Source: an uncultured Rhodobacter sp. (GTDB lineage Bacteria > Pseudomonadota > Alphaproteobacteria > Rhodobacterales > Rhodobacteraceae). Taken from it: a stretch of DNA of 64,000 nucleotides. The translations under genes were made by a program, and so were the position numbers. The stretch is from positions 184,170 through 248,169 of the forward strand of contig CAMFII010000005.1 in NCBI GenBank assembly GCA_945952585.1. The letters are read 5' to 3'. Positions 51,091 to 61,325 of this stretch are shown here, one piece after another (the first letter of the stretch is position 1; the number at the start of each line of letters is the position of its first letter). Under the pieces are notes generated by a model, which saw only the letters and a list, made by a program, of their open reading frames with translations, was not told the origin of the DNA and made no database searches.

Positions 51091-51227
51091 GCCCCTTGGT
51101 ACGGCACAGAACGGCGCCGCTCAATCCCGAACTGCCATTTCGGCAGGGGAACAGACTGAATTGTTGGGCAGAATCCGCGCGGTAACTGCTGGCCGCGGAC
51201 CAAGGCAGCGGTCCGCGGCCGGAAGGT

Positions 51228-51377
51228 TTACTGCAACACGCCGGAGGTCTGAAGTTCCGGCGCGGCCACGAAATAGCTCTTCGGCATGAAAAGCAGTGCC
51301 ATGGCAGCCACATAGACGGCGGCGAAGACAGCGATCGCCGCCAGGCTACGCGACTTTTGCGAGGTTCTGATGGTCAT
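51228..51377 (-). CDS. 49-aa single-pass membrane protein
   Basis: MTIRTSQKSRSLAAIAVFAA..., with one hydrophobic segment (about 12-31) and a short periplasmic-type tail. GGGGGAG lies just upstream of the ATG at 51377. Too short for family assignment. It is upstream of Rrf2 on the same strand, divergent from the exporter operon. Confidence 0.65.
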   Translation of the reverse strand: MTIRTSQKSRSLAAIAVFAAVYVAAMALLFMPKSYFVAAPELQTSGVLQ

Positions 51378-51618
51378 GACTCCCCCAGTTTCGCTGAGTC
51401 GTGGGATTAATCTACCAAATCCATCGTGATTCTTCCTCCCTTTTTCCGGGGCATGAGCGGATTCTTGTTCCGGCACCGTCGGGCAGTTTGGAAATTCGAC
51501 CCGCCGCAGTGCAGCACGGGATGAAATGGGCGCTTCGTCACGGCGGAATCGGCGCCACACTGCGTATATAGGAAAAGTGAACGCCCGCCGGCATCGGCCG
51601 GCGCAAGACGAGGCAGAG
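51378..51618. promoter_or_regulatory. Upstream region of the MacAB-like operon
   Basis: 241 bp between the 49-aa gene and the adaptor gene, AT-richer around 51400-51440. No defined -35/-10 pair or operator is convincing. Confidence 0.3.
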
Positions 51619-52872
51619 ATGAGTGACGAAAAACCGGGGGTCGACAAGCTGCTGGCCCAGGGGCGCAGGCGGCAGGGGCGGTGGTTGTGGCTGGCGATAC
51701 CGGTCCTGCTGCTGCTTCTGACCGGGGGCTGGTATCTGGCCGGAGGCGGAAGCGGATCGAGCGCCGTTGCCTATGTGACCGAACCCGTCACCCGCGGCCC
51801 GCTCTCGGTCACCGTCACCGCGACCGGCACGATCGAGCCGATCACCCAGGTCGAGGTTTCGTCCGAGCTGTCTGGCACGATCACCGCGGTCGAGGTCAAC
51901 TACAACGACCGGGTCGAGGTCGGGCAGGTTCTGGCCCGGCTCGACGATACCAAGCTCCGGGCCGAGGTCGACACCGCCGAAGCGACGCTTCTGGCGGCGG
52001 AAGCCACGGTCGAGCGGTCGCAGGCGACGCTGGACGAGGCCGAGGAAAACTTGCGCTCGATCGCGGCGCTGGACGAGCGCGGCGTGACCAAGCGGCTGGA
52101 CCTTGTCGCCAACCAGGCAACGCGCAACCGGGCCAAGGCCGACCTCGCCATCGGCGAGGCGGATCGCAAGACCGCCGAGGCGAAACTCGAGATGATGCGG
52201 GCCGACCTGGAAAAGTCGGTGATCCGCTCGCCCATCAAGGGGGTGGTGCTGTCGCGTGCCGCCGAGCCGGGCCAGATCGTCGCCTCGTCGCTGTCGGCAC
52301 CGACGCTGTTCACGCTTGCCGAGGACCTGAGCCGGATGGAGCTGCGCGTCGACGTCGACGAGGCCGATATCGGGCAGGTGGCGGAGGGGAATTCGGCGAC
52401 CTTCACCGTCGACGCCTTCCCCGGGCGCAGTTTTCCGGCGGTCATCACCCAGGTGCGTTATGCCCCGGAAACGACCGATGGCGTCGTGACTTACAAGGCG
52501 ATCCTGTCGGTGGACAATGCCGAGCTGCTGCTGCGGCCCGGAATGACGGCGACGGCGGTCATCACAGTGAAGAACTTGCCGGATGTGCTGCTCGTCCCCA
52601 ACGCCGCGCTGCGCTTCAGCCCGCCCCAGACGGCGACCTCTGGCAGCGGAAGCAGCGGCAACGGCCTGCTCGGGCTTATTTTGCCGCGTCCGACCTCGGG
52701 TTCGGCAAACCGGGCCTCCGGCGAAGGGCCTGCCGTCTGGCTTCTGAAGGACGGAACGCCGCAGCGCCTTCCGATCACCAAGGGCGACAGCGATGGTCGC
52801 CAAACTGCCGTCAGCGGCGAGGGCCTGAAGGAAGGCGACCCCGTGATCGTCGACAGCCGCGGGGGCGCATGA
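51619..52872 (+). CDS. MacA-like periplasmic adaptor (membrane fusion) protein
   Basis: 417 residues: cytoplasmic N-tail, one membrane anchor (WLWLAIPVLLLLLTGGWYL), lipoyl half-motifs (VTATGTIEPITQVEVSSELSG and IKGVVLSRAAEPGQIV), a long alpha-hairpin (about 105-200) and a beta-barrel. GAGGCAGAG precedes the ATG. ATGA overlap with the ATPase gene shows one operon. It links an inner-membrane MacB-type pump to an outer-membrane channel encoded elsewhere. Confidence 0.9.
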   Translation: MSDEKPGVDKLLAQGRRRQGRWLWLAIPVLLLLLTGGWYLAGGGSGSSAVAYVTEPVTRGPLSVTVTATGTIEPITQVEVSSELSGTITAVEVNYNDRVEVGQVLARLDDTKLRAEVDTAEATLLAAEATVERSQATLDEAEENLRSIAALDERGVTKRLDLVANQATRNRAKADLAIGEADRKTAEAKLEMMRADLEKSVIRSPIKGVVLSRAAEPGQIVASSLSAPTLFTLAEDLSRMELRVDVDEADIGQVAEGNSATFTVDAFPGRSFPAVITQVRYAPETTDGVVTYKAILSVDNAELLLRPGMTATAVITVKNLPDVLLVPNAALRFSPPQTATSGSGSSGNGLLGLILPRPTSGSANRASGEGPAVWLLKDGTPQRLPITKGDSDGRQTAVSGEGLKEGDPVIVDSRGGA

Positions 52873-53618
52873 TGGCCGAGACAAGGCTGGCCGCGATCGC
52901 CCCCCCGGTGATCGAGCTTCACGACATCACGCGCCGCTACGGCAGCGGCGAGGCCGAGGTCGTGGCCCTGGGCGGGGTCAGCCTGACCATCCATCCCGGC
53001 GAGTTCGTCGCGATCATGGGGCCGTCAGGATCGGGGAAATCGACGGCGATGAACATCATCGGGCTGCTCGACCGCCCGACCAGTGGTCACTACCGGTTTC
53101 AGGGCCACGAAGTTGGCCAACTGGACCAGGACCAGCGCGCTCTGCTGCGCCGCCACTACCTCGGCTTCATCTTCCAGGGGTTCAACCTGCTGCCCCGGAC
53201 AACGGCGCTTGAGAATGTCGAGTTGCCGCTGGTCTACAAGGGCGTCCCGGGGCCGGAACGGATCGAACTGGCCCGTGCCGCGCTGGCGAAGGTCGGGCTG
53301 GCGGGGCGCGAGGGGCATGATCCGTCACAGCTTTCCGGCGGCCAGCAGCAGCGCGTCGCCATTGCCCGGGCGCTGGCCGGATCGCCCACGGTGATCCTCG
53401 CCGACGAGCCGACCGGGAACCTCGACACGCAGCGCTCGCATGAGATCATGCAGCTTCTCACCCAACTCAACCGGGACGAAGGACTGACCATCGTCATGGT
53501 GACCCATGAAGAGGACATGGCGCATTACGCCAGCCGCCTGGTCGTCTTCGTCGATGGCAAGGTGCAAAGCGACGGCCCGGTCCATGGCGACGGCCTGCGC
53601 GTGGCACGGGGGGACTGA
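52869..53618 (+). CDS. MacB/LolD-type ABC transporter ATPase
   Basis: 249 residues: Walker A GPSGSGKST near residue 60, signature LSGGQQQRVAIARAL, Walker B VILADEPTGNLD and H-loop MVTHEE. In MacB the ATPase is usually fused to the permease; here it is a separate chain. Start at 52869 overlaps the adaptor stop (ATGA); ATG 52872 is an alternative. Followed at 3 bp by the permease. Confidence 0.93.
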   Translation: MMAETRLAAIAPPVIELHDITRRYGSGEAEVVALGGVSLTIHPGEFVAIMGPSGSGKSTAMNIIGLLDRPTSGHYRFQGHEVGQLDQDQRALLRRHYLGFIFQGFNLLPRTTALENVELPLVYKGVPGPERIELARAALAKVGLAGREGHDPSQLSGGQQQRVAIARALAGSPTVILADEPTGNLDTQRSHEIMQLLTQLNRDEGLTIVMVTHEEDMAHYASRLVVFVDGKVQSDGPVHGDGLRVARGD

Positions 53619-53621
53619 CCG

Positions 53622-54830
53622 ATGCTCTGGGAAACCCTGCGCCTGGCCGTCCGCACCATCCGCCGCAACGTGCTTCGGTCGTTCCTGACCGTGCTTGGCG
53701 TGGTGATCGGGGTTGCGGCGGTGATCGCGATGCTCACGGTCGGGCAGGGGTCGTCGCAACAAGTGTCGTCGAGCGTCCAGAGCCTAGGCTCGAACGTGCT
53801 GGTCCTGCGCCCCGGCAAGCGGGTCATGGGTCCTCCCACGCAAGGCGAGACGACCCGCGCCTTCACCCTGCGCGATGCCGACGCCCTGGCGGAACTGCCG
53901 GCGGTGGCGGAAATCGCGCCCAGCACCAGCGCCTCGGTGACAGCGGTGGCCGGCAATGCCAACGTCTCGACGACCGTCACCGGCACCACTGACGGCTATG
54001 TGCCGGTTGGCGGCTGGACGATAGCGACCGGGCGCAACTTCTCGGAAACCGAGGGGCGCAGCGGGGTTCTTTACTGCATCATCGGCGAGACGGTGCGCGA
54101 AAAGCTGTTCGGCCGCACCGACCCGGTTGGCCAGTCGATCCGCGTCAAGGGCCTGTCCTGCGAGGTGATCGGGCTTCTCACGCCCAAGGGGGCCACGTCC
54201 TTCGGGCGGGACCAGGACGACACGATCCTGATGCCCATCCGGGCGGTGCAACGCCGGATCGTCGGCAATGACGATGTCGGCAGCATTAGTCTGACGCTGG
54301 CCGAGGGGGTCAGCAGCACCTCGGCGCAGCGCGAGATCGAGGCCCTGATGCGCGAACGGCGGCGGATCGCCGAGGGGCAGGACGACAATTTCAGCATCAC
54401 CGACATGAAGGAAATCGCCTCGATGCTCACGGGCATCAACGCCGTGCTGACGGGGCTGCTGTCCTCGGTGGCGGCGGTCAGCCTGCTGGTGGGCGGGATC
54501 GGCATCATGAACATCATGCTGGTCTCGGTGACCGAGCGCACGCGCGAGATCGGTATCCGCCTGGCGATCGGGGCGCAGTCGGGGCAGGTGCTGATGCAGT
54601 TCCTCGTCGAGGCGGTGGTTCTGTCGATCCTTGGGGGCGTGATCGGCATCGTCACCGGCCTGGCCATGGCCTATGTGGCCTCGCGGGTGATGGTCATTCC
54701 CTTTTCGCCGCAGATCGGGGTCGTCGCGCTGGCCTTCGGTTTCTCGGCGCTGGTGGGCGTGGTCTTCGGCTACTTCCCCGCGCGGCGGGCCGCTCGGCTC
54801 GACCCGATCGAGGCGCTGCGCCACCAGTAG
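53622..54830 (+). CDS. MacB-type permease (FtsX family)
   Basis: 402 residues: N-terminal membrane helix (LTVLGVVIGVAAVIAMLTV), a large periplasmic domain (about 45-275) and three C-terminal helices with GGIGIMNIMLVSVTERTREIGIRLAIGA, the FtsX/MacB hallmark. The complex would use cytoplasmic ATP hydrolysis to drive export of periplasmic substrates such as lipoproteins, peptides or macrolides. Confidence 0.93.
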   Translation: MLWETLRLAVRTIRRNVLRSFLTVLGVVIGVAAVIAMLTVGQGSSQQVSSSVQSLGSNVLVLRPGKRVMGPPTQGETTRAFTLRDADALAELPAVAEIAPSTSASVTAVAGNANVSTTVTGTTDGYVPVGGWTIATGRNFSETEGRSGVLYCIIGETVREKLFGRTDPVGQSIRVKGLSCEVIGLLTPKGATSFGRDQDDTILMPIRAVQRRIVGNDDVGSISLTLAEGVSSTSAQREIEALMRERRRIAEGQDDNFSITDMKEIASMLTGINAVLTGLLSSVAAVSLLVGGIGIMNIMLVSVTERTREIGIRLAIGAQSGQVLMQFLVEAVVLSILGGVIGIVTGLAMAYVASRVMVIPFSPQIGVVALAFGFSALVGVVFGYFPARRAARLDPIEALRHQ

Positions 54831-54847
54831 GGTCCGGCAAAGCGAAA

Positions 54848-54870
54848 CGGCCCCCGAAAACCGGGGGCCG
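54848..54870 (+). terminator. Terminator hairpin after the MacAB-like operon
   Basis: Stem CGGCCCCCG / CGGGGGCCG with an A-rich loop, followed by CTCTTGTGTT, a weak T-tract. It lies 18 bp after the permease stop, before a convergent gene. Confidence 0.7.
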
Positions 54871-54904
54871 CTCTTGTGTTCCCTTGAAGCCAGATCGCGC
54901 GCGA

Positions 54905-55642
54905 TCAGAAGCTGTAGGTCATCCCGAAGACCGGGCCGCTCAGGTCGAGGTCGGCATTGGCATTGGTATCGCCCACGTCCTTGTTGACGTTCATGTAGCG
55001 CCAGCCCGCCTGGGTCGACCAGTTGTCGTTGATCTTGTAGGTCACGCCCGCATAGATCTGCCAGGTCTCGCTGTCGCCGGTGCCGCCCCAGTCGGCGAAC
55101 CCGTTGACCAGCCACTTGTCGTTGAGCGGAATGGCCAGCCGCGCGGCGATCAGGGGATCGACCCAGCTGGTGCTGGTCGAGCGTTCCCAGGTCGAGGCGA
55201 TATTGCCGGTCAGGGTCGTGTCAAACTGCAAGTCGAAGTAGCGGAAACCGACCCCGGCATCGAACTGGATCTTCGGATCGTCGGCCAAGCGGTACAGCGC
55301 ATAGCCGCTGACGGCCGTGAGTTTGGTTCCGAATGTCGCTTCGGAGAAAAGCTTGCCAAACGGGCTTGCCTTGGAAGCCGAGAGATCGGCATACATCAGG
55401 TCACCGACCAGCCCAAGCTTGCCGTTCTGTGCGCCAATGTGGCCCATGAACGCCATGTCGAGTGCGCTGAGCGTGTCGCTCGGGCTCTTGTCGCTCGAAA
55501 CCGACCCGTAGTCCGTGTCGGTGGTCACGCTAAGGCCGGGGACCCAGGCGTAGAGGGTGAGGTCATAGTGCCAGTCCTGAGCGCTGGCCGCCCCCGTACC
55601 GGCGACAAGCGCGACCGTGGCAAGCAGAAATGCAGGCTTCAT
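54905..55642 (-). CDS. Outer-membrane beta-barrel protein, unknown
   Basis: 245 residues: signal peptide MKPAFLLATVALVAGTGAASA, then alternating amphipathic strands (WHYDLTLYAWVPGLSVTT; YALYRLADDPKIQFDAGVGFRYFDLQFD) and a C-terminal aromatic Phe (FGMTYSF) that marks BAM substrates. GGAGACCCAG precedes the ATG at 55642. Resembles small porin-like hypotheticals of this order. Role unknown. Confidence 0.82.
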   Translation of the reverse strand: MKPAFLLATVALVAGTGAASAQDWHYDLTLYAWVPGLSVTTDTDYGSVSSDKSPSDTLSALDMAFMGHIGAQNGKLGLVGDLMYADLSASKASPFGKLFSEATFGTKLTAVSGYALYRLADDPKIQFDAGVGFRYFDLQFDTTLTGNIASTWERSTSTSWVDPLIAARLAIPLNDKWLVNGFADWGGTGDSETWQIYAGVTYKINDNWSTQAGWRYMNVNKDVGDTNANADLDLSGPVFGMTYSF

Positions 55643-55813
55643 CTGGGTCTCCGTCATCTGATGGGCCCGGTGGACCCTTGGGGCGTATTTTCCGCTGTTC
55701 CAGCTCGCTTGTCGAGCGGACTGCCGCTACCACGACACGGGAATTTCGCTCCGCACGCCAAAATATTGAACTGCGCCCGCAGGGGGCGGGCGCAGCAATC
55801 GGTTTTCGGTCGC

Positions 55814-56305
55814 TTACTTCACGCCAGCTTCGCAGGCGGTGGCCATCGCGATCGCGTCGGCGCTGCCGTCAAGCGACTGCTGAACGACGGTGTTGCCATT
55901 GGCGATGAAGGTGAGGACCTTGCCGGTCACCAGCGTGCCGAACAGGTCGCCCGTGTCGAATTGCATCTCGACGCCCGGCATGGTGTCGACCTGGATGCCC
56001 TTCGCTGGAGCGATGATGGCCGCGGCGTCGTCGACCTGGTAGGCGACTTCGTATTTGTGATCCAGCTTGAACTCCTTCCAAGCCGGCGAGAAGCTCACGA
56101 TCGAGGTCCGGGTTCCCTTGTCGAGGAAGCCGAGCCGCAGGAAGCTGCCGTCGTCATACTGCACCTGAGCGACGCAGTTGTTGTCATGGTTGGGGTCGGA
56201 GAAAACCTGCCAGGCGCCCGAGGTCCCGAAAGGCACCAGATCCAGCGCGTAAAGCGGGGACGAAAGGGCCAAAGTGGCCAGCAGGGGGGCGATAATGCGT
56301 TTCAT
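55814..56305 (-). CDS. Secreted protein of unknown function
   Basis: 163 residues with a signal peptide (MKRIIAPLLATLALSSPLYA) and a compact mature domain with two cysteines (NNCVAQV and TACEAG, probably disulfide bonded). No domain recognised; the pattern recalls invasion-associated locus B-like proteins but not firmly. AGACAGAGAT precedes the ATG. Monocistronic, 171 bp upstream of the barrel gene. Confidence 0.75.
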   Translation of the reverse strand: MKRIIAPLLATLALSSPLYALDLVPFGTSGAWQVFSDPNHDNNCVAQVQYDDGSFLRLGFLDKGTRTSIVSFSPAWKEFKLDHKYEVAYQVDDAAAIIAPAKGIQVDTMPGVEMQFDTGDLFGTLVTGKVLTFIANGNTVVQQSLDGSADAIAMATACEAGVK

Positions 56306-56525
56306 ATCTCTGTCTCCAGACGTTTCGGTCGTCGCGGGCCGGGAATCGGCGCAGGCGACGTCCGGCTTCTAGCAGCAGGCCGTGACGGAGACTTGACTTC
56401 ATGTGCCATACCGCACGGGCCCCGAGGCCGGCGGCCGCAAGTCCCGCCTTCGCCTCTAGCCTCCTTGTCCCAGATCAACGACTGCGCACCTGGGACCGCC
56501 CACCTTCACCACAGGGGGAGGATCG

Positions 56526-57698
56526 ATGGGGCGTCTCGCCACAGTCTCGATCGCGGCTGCAGTAGCGTGTTCGGCGGCATGGTCGGCGGACCTCGGAACC
56601 AATGCGAAGTCGGAGGCGGTCGAATCCGGTCTTTCATCGGCACGGTGGAGCCCAGCATCCCCGCCTGCTCTGCCGCACGAGGCAGGATCTGGCGGAACCG
56701 TGGAACTCGTTGACGCCACCGAGGACGCAGATTCCGTCGTGGCGGCTTATGTCGGACTCTCCCTGAGGTTCATGGAAGGCCCCGAGGAGGAACGGCCGGA
56801 GGTTCTGGCCGTGCGCAGGTGGGTTGCCGGCGCCATGACACGGGACGAGATCCTGCAGGCCGAAGACGAAATCGCTCTCAGGGTGCTCTCCTCGTGGGGA
56901 GGCGAGCTCGCCTGGGAGAAAGACCGCCTGATGAAGCTTATGAAAAACTGCTCCGGGCACGATTGCGACAGTGCCGGGCCGGACATCATCAAACTGGGTC
57001 CAGCCTTTCCGGCGGCGATCGGGGGGCTTGAACACCTGATGACAGCCAATCCCTACTGGCTGCCGCGCGAGGACTATGCCTGGGCGCTCGCCATGATCGG
57101 GACAAGTTCGATGCCGGCATTCTGCCGGATCCTCCTGGATGGCGAGGAGCTGGAAACCGAAGGCACCTGGAACATCCAAGTCGCCTCGTTCGTCCTCGGC
57201 GAGATCGGGGCAGTCGCCCGCGAGGCGATGCCTTGCGTCGTCGATGCGCTGACCGCGGACATGTCGCCCGAGAGGCTGAAGAACGCCGACGAGCTCACAT
57301 TGGGGCGCGCCAGTGCCGAAGTCATCGCACTGGAAGCGCGCGCGGACCTGGCCATTGCCGCGGTCAAGATCGGGGATCCGGAAGGCCGGGAACGCATGCA
57401 GCTTCTGGCCATGACGTTCTCCGGCCTGCCGGCCCGGGAAAACCTCGCTGTCTGCTGGGCCTATGCGATGATCTACAAGGATCCCGGCCCCGCAATGTGG
57501 CACATCCCCACAGTACTTGACGGAAAGGATGAAGAGGCCCGGGTGGATGCGCTGTGGATTCTTGTCGACATCGCCGAGCTGCCGAACGGCGCGGACGCAG
57601 TCGCGCTCCTCAAGCCGCGCGTTGCGAAGTTCAAGGATCAGGGGAGCCCGGCCGAAGTCGAAGCCGCCACGGCCTTGCTGGAAACGCTCGGGGAATGA
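56526..57698 (+). CDS. Secreted HEAT-like repeat protein, unknown
   Basis: 390 residues: signal peptide (MGRLATVSIAAAVACSAAWSA), a low-complexity linker to about 55, and an alpha-helical body whose repeats (for example WNIQVASFVLGEIGAVAREAMPCVVDAL and VDALWILVDIAELPNGADAVALL) look like HEAT/armadillo motifs. Several cysteines in NCSGHDCDS suggest a disulfide. GGGGGAGGATCG precedes the ATG. I do not recognise the family. It ends 6 bp before moaA, convergent. Confidence 0.72.
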   Translation: MGRLATVSIAAAVACSAAWSADLGTNAKSEAVESGLSSARWSPASPPALPHEAGSGGTVELVDATEDADSVVAAYVGLSLRFMEGPEEERPEVLAVRRWVAGAMTRDEILQAEDEIALRVLSSWGGELAWEKDRLMKLMKNCSGHDCDSAGPDIIKLGPAFPAAIGGLEHLMTANPYWLPREDYAWALAMIGTSSMPAFCRILLDGEELETEGTWNIQVASFVLGEIGAVAREAMPCVVDALTADMSPERLKNADELTLGRASAEVIALEARADLAIAAVKIGDPEGRERMQLLAMTFSGLPARENLAVCWAYAMIYKDPGPAMWHIPTVLDGKDEEARVDALWILVDIAELPNGADAVALLKPRVAKFKDQGSPAEVEAATALLETLGE

Positions 57699-57704
57699 CC
57701 GCCG

Positions 57705-58715
57705 TCAGCCGCCGGTATGGCTCATGTGGCGGGACATCTGCCCGGTGACCGACTGGCGCGAATAGTCAAAATCGTGGCCCTTGGGCTTGCGGGCGATGGC
57801 GGCGCGGATCGCGGTCTCAAGCGCCGCATCGTCTGGGCTGGCGCGCAGCGGCGCGCGCAGGTCGGCCATGTCTTCCTGCCCGAGGCACATGAAAAGCTCG
57901 CCGGTGCAGGTCAGTCGCACCCGGTTGCAGCTTTCGCAGAAATTGTGGGTCAGGGGCGTGATGAAGCCGATCTTCTGGCCGGTCTCCTCGAGCCGCACAT
58001 AGCGCGCCGGGCCACCGCTGCGCTCGGCCAGATCGGTCAGGGTGAAGCAGTCGGCCAGCCGCCGCCGCAGGTCGCTCAGAGGCCAATATTGGTCCAGCCG
58101 GTCCTCGCCGCCGATGTCGCCCATCGGCATGACCTCGATGAAGGTCAGGTCGTGTCCCTCGCGCGCGCACCAGTCGACGATCGGGAACAGCTCGTCCTCG
58201 TTCACGCCCTTCAGCGCGACGACGTTGATCTTGACCCGCAGCCCTGCGGCCTTCGCGGCGTCGATCCCGTCCAGCACCTGCGCCAGCCGGCCCCACCGGG
58301 TGATCCGGGCGAATTTCTCGGCCTCGAGCGTGTCGAGCGAGACGTTGATGCGCCGGACCCCGGCCGCAGCAAGCTCGCCTGCGTAGCGGCGCAGTTGCGA
58401 GCCATTGGTGGTGACGGTCAGTTCCCGCAGCGCACCGCTGTCCAGATGCCGGGACATGGCGTTGAAGAAGGTCATGATGCCCTTGCGCACCAGCGGCTCG
58501 CCCCCGGTGATGCGCAGCTTCTCGACCCCGAGCCGGACGAAGGCCGAGCACAGGCGGTCCAGCTCCTCGAGCGTCAGCAGGTCGGCCTTGGGCAGGAACG
58601 TCATGTTTTCCGACATGCAGTAGACGCAGCGGAAATCGCAGCGGTCCGTGACCGAGACGCGCAGATAACTGATCGGGCGCTGGAACGGGTCGATGAGGGG
58701 AACGGAAACGGCCAT
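57705..58715 (-). CDS. moaA: GTP 3',8-cyclase MoaA
   Basis: Radical SAM enzyme for the first step of molybdenum cofactor synthesis. It has 336 residues: SAM cluster CDFRCVYC (27-34) after [19 protein letters not shown], and the C-terminal cluster motif [18 protein letters not shown]. The protein ends in the conserved Gly-Gly. Length and motifs are standard. Confidence 0.95.
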   Translation of the reverse strand: MAVSVPLIDPFQRPISYLRVSVTDRCDFRCVYCMSENMTFLPKADLLTLEELDRLCSAFVRLGVEKLRITGGEPLVRKGIMTFFNAMSRHLDSGALRELTVTTNGSQLRRYAGELAAAGVRRINVSLDTLEAEKFARITRWGRLAQVLDGIDAAKAAGLRVKINVVALKGVNEDELFPIVDWCAREGHDLTFIEVMPMGDIGGEDRLDQYWPLSDLRRRLADCFTLTDLAERSGGPARYVRLEETGQKIGFITPLTHNFCESCNRVRLTCTGELFMCLGQEDMADLRAPLRASPDDAALETAIRAAIARKPKGHDFDYSRQSVTGQMSRHMSHTGG

Positions 58716-58769
58716 GCTCAGGATTTAGGCCGCCAACGCGCCAGCGGCAAGCGGCCAAGGCGTCGCGTC

Positions 58770-60005
58770 TCAGTCCGCCAGCGGCACCTCGGCCGGCAGG
58801 TCGAGCGGTGCACCCTGTCCGACCGCCAGCACCTCCTCGCGCAGGATGCGGGCGATCTGGGCCGCGTCTGCAGGGGTGAAGGTCAGCGGCAGGCGCATGT
58901 CGATCAGGCCGGCCAGCACCCGATCGGTGCGTGGCAGGGGCGCGGGATTGGCATAGCGCCAATGCTCGTAGCGCGACGTGAAGGCCACGGGTTCGGGCGC
59001 GCCGAACCATTTCATCTCGACCCCGCGCGCCGCAGACCGGGCGATCAGCGCGCGGATCTGCTCAGGCGTCCAGTCGGGCAGGAGGAACTGGAACGAGGAG
59101 CCGACGAAGTGTTCTTCCTCCGGCCGGGGGATGAGGCGCAGGCCGGGCGTGTCCTTCAGCCCGGTCTCAAACGTCCGATAAAGCTCGGCCCACCGGGCGA
59201 CGCGGTCGGCCAGCGTCTTCAGCTGCGGCCGCAGGATCGCCGCGCGCAGGTTGTCCATGCGCGACGAGATGTTCGGCGTGTCGAGGCGCACCCCCTCGAA
59301 GGCCTCGGCTGGTGGCGCGGCGCGGTGACGGGCGTAAAGCATGTAGCTGCCTGACAGCAGGATCGCCCGCGCCATGGCCTGCGCATCGTCCGAGATGAGC
59401 AGGCCGCCCTCGCCGGAATTGGCGTGCTTGTAGGTCTGCGTGGAATAGCAGCCCATCAGCCCATGCCTGCCCGACGGCACCCCGCGCCAGGTCGCGCCCA
59501 TCGTATGGGCGCAGTCCTCGATCACCGTCAGGCCTTCGGCCCGCGCGATCTCCATCAGCCGATCCATGTCGCAGAGATGCCCGCGCATGTGCGACAGGAG
59601 CAACACCTTGGCCCCGCTGGCGCGCGCCTTCGGGGCGATGTCATCGAGGTCTATCGTCAGGTCTTCCGTCACCTCAACGAAGACCGGCTTGCCCCCGACC
59701 GCCGCGATGGCGCCGGGCACGGGCGCCAGCGTGAAGCCGTTCGACAGGACCGCATCGCCGGGCTTCACCCCGGCCGCCCTGAGCGCCGTCGTCATCGCCG
59801 AACCGCCCGAGGCAACCGCGAGGCAGTATTTGGCCCCGGTCAGCGCCGCGAACTCCTCCTCCAGCAGCGCCGCCTCGGCGATCTCGCCCGGGGCGGTGTT
59901 GTAGCGGTGGAGCCGTCCGTGGCGCAGCACGGCCAGCGCCGCTTCGATGCCCTCTTCGGGGATCGGTTCCTGCTGGGTGAAACTGCCGGTAAACACCTCG
60001 GGCAT
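58770..60005 (-). CDS. DegT/DnrJ/EryC1/StrS family aminotransferase
   Basis: PLP-dependent transaminase of 411 residues, family used to make amino sugars. The cofactor Lys lies in TQTYKHANSGEGGLLIS near residue 190; Asp in VIEDCAHTMGA, and SGGSAMTTALRAAGV near 65. It starts 3 bp after the stop of the upstream MFS gene on the same strand. Nucleotide-sugar genes are absent nearby, so the substrate is unclear. Confidence 0.9.
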   Translation of the reverse strand: MPEVFTGSFTQQEPIPEEGIEAALAVLRHGRLHRYNTAPGEIAEAALLEEEFAALTGAKYCLAVASGGSAMTTALRAAGVKPGDAVLSNGFTLAPVPGAIAAVGGKPVFVEVTEDLTIDLDDIAPKARASGAKVLLLSHMRGHLCDMDRLMEIARAEGLTVIEDCAHTMGATWRGVPSGRHGLMGCYSTQTYKHANSGEGGLLISDDAQAMARAILLSGSYMLYARHRAAPPAEAFEGVRLDTPNISSRMDNLRAAILRPQLKTLADRVARWAELYRTFETGLKDTPGLRLIPRPEEEHFVGSSFQFLLPDWTPEQIRALIARSAARGVEMKWFGAPEPVAFTSRYEHWRYANPAPLPRTDRVLAGLIDMRLPLTFTPADAAQIARILREEVLAVGQGAPLDLPAEVPLAD

Positions 60006-60008
60006 GGA

Positions 60009-61241
60009 TCAGGCCTCCCTGGCCTCCGCAGCCGGACGCCGGACGATGGCCAGGAACAGGCCGAGGGTCACGACAAGCAGGACCGCGGCAAGGCTGAAGG
60101 CGACATCGGGCGACCGGTAGGATGAGTCGTCAGCCATGAACCGACCGAAGACCTGCGCAAAGGTCAAGGTCCCGCCGAGCATGGCAAGGTTCGTCACCGC
60201 CGAAATCCCGCCCTGCAACTCTCCCTGCGCGTCGTCCGGCACGGCCTTCGACATGAGCGCCGTCAGCATCGGATGGACGAAGCCTTCGGGCCCGTGGATC
60301 ATGAGAAGCACCAGCACCCCGGCCAGCGAGGTGACAAGGCCGTACCCGGCTGCCGCCGCCACTGCGGCGAAAAGCCCGATCAGCGCCACCCGCCATTCGC
60401 CGAACCGTGCCACCGCCGGTCCGGTCAGCACGCCCTGGAACACCGCCGTCACGATGCCGAAGGCGGCTAGCGTCAACCCGACCATCGCCGCGCTCCAGCC
60501 GAACTTGGCGATGCCCCAGAAGGCCCAGACCGCCGGATAGACCGAGGAGGCAAAGAAGAAGACCGTCAGAACGCCCAGCAAGGGCAGGACCCCGGCGTAG
60601 CGGCGAAAGATAAGCAATGCGCCGAAGGGATTGGCGCGGCGCCATTCGAAATCGCGGCGTTTGTCCGGCGTCAGCGTCTCGGGCAGGACGAACCAGCCAT
60701 AAAGGAAGTTGATGCCCGAAATCGCCGCGGCGACGAAGAAAGGCACCCGCGCGCCGAACTCGCCCAAGAGGCCGCCGATTGCCGGACCCAGGACGAAGCC
60801 CACGCCGAAGGCCGCGCCCATCAGACCGAAGGCGCGCGCCCTCCCCTCGGGCGGGGTGACGTCGGCGATATAGGCGTTGGCGATGACATAGGACGACCCG
60901 CACACCCCGGCCAGAACCCGCCCGACGAACAGCCAGGTGAGGTCCGGCGCCAGTGCGCAGAACAGGAAGTCCAGACCCAGCCCGAAGATCGCCAGCAGTA
61001 AGAGCGGCCGCCGCCCGTAGCGGTCGGACAGGTTGCCCATCAGCGGGCTGAAGACGAACTGCGCCAGCGAGAAGGCCACGAACATCCAGCCGCCGATGAT
61101 CGAGGCGGCGGCAAGGTCCATGTGGCCGACCTCTTCGATCAGGCGCGGCAGGATGGGCATGATGATGCCGAAACCGACCATGTCGAGAAAGACGGTGAAA
61201 AGGGCAAAGGCCACGGCGTGGCGGGAGGACACGGAATTCAT
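60009..61241 (-). CDS. MFS transporter, TCR/Tet-like
   Basis: 410 residues, 12 predicted helices, with the family signature [17 protein letters not shown] and loop motif [14 protein letters not shown]. Such proteins usually export drugs or metabolites by H+ antiport. The start at 61241 is chosen over the longer frame to 61295 because it begins the first helix. Operon with the DegT aminotransferase downstream. Confidence 0.9.
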   Translation of the reverse strand: MNSVSSRHAVAFALFTVFLDMVGFGIIMPILPRLIEEVGHMDLAAASIIGGWMFVAFSLAQFVFSPLMGNLSDRYGRRPLLLLAIFGLGLDFLFCALAPDLTWLFVGRVLAGVCGSSYVIANAYIADVTPPEGRARAFGLMGAAFGVGFVLGPAIGGLLGEFGARVPFFVAAAISGINFLYGWFVLPETLTPDKRRDFEWRRANPFGALLIFRRYAGVLPLLGVLTVFFFASSVYPAVWAFWGIAKFGWSAAMVGLTLAAFGIVTAVFQGVLTGPAVARFGEWRVALIGLFAAVAAAAGYGLVTSLAGVLVLLMIHGPEGFVHPMLTALMSKAVPDDAQGELQGGISAVTNLAMLGGTLTFAQVFGRFMADDSSYRSPDVAFSLAAVLLVVTLGLFLAIVRRPAAEAREA

Positions 61242-61325
61242 TGGGCTGCTCTGTCGGGGAAGGCGTAAGCTAGGGTCAGGGTTTGAGACTGTCAAACTCC
61301 GATCACACAGGGGCGAGGATCATAG

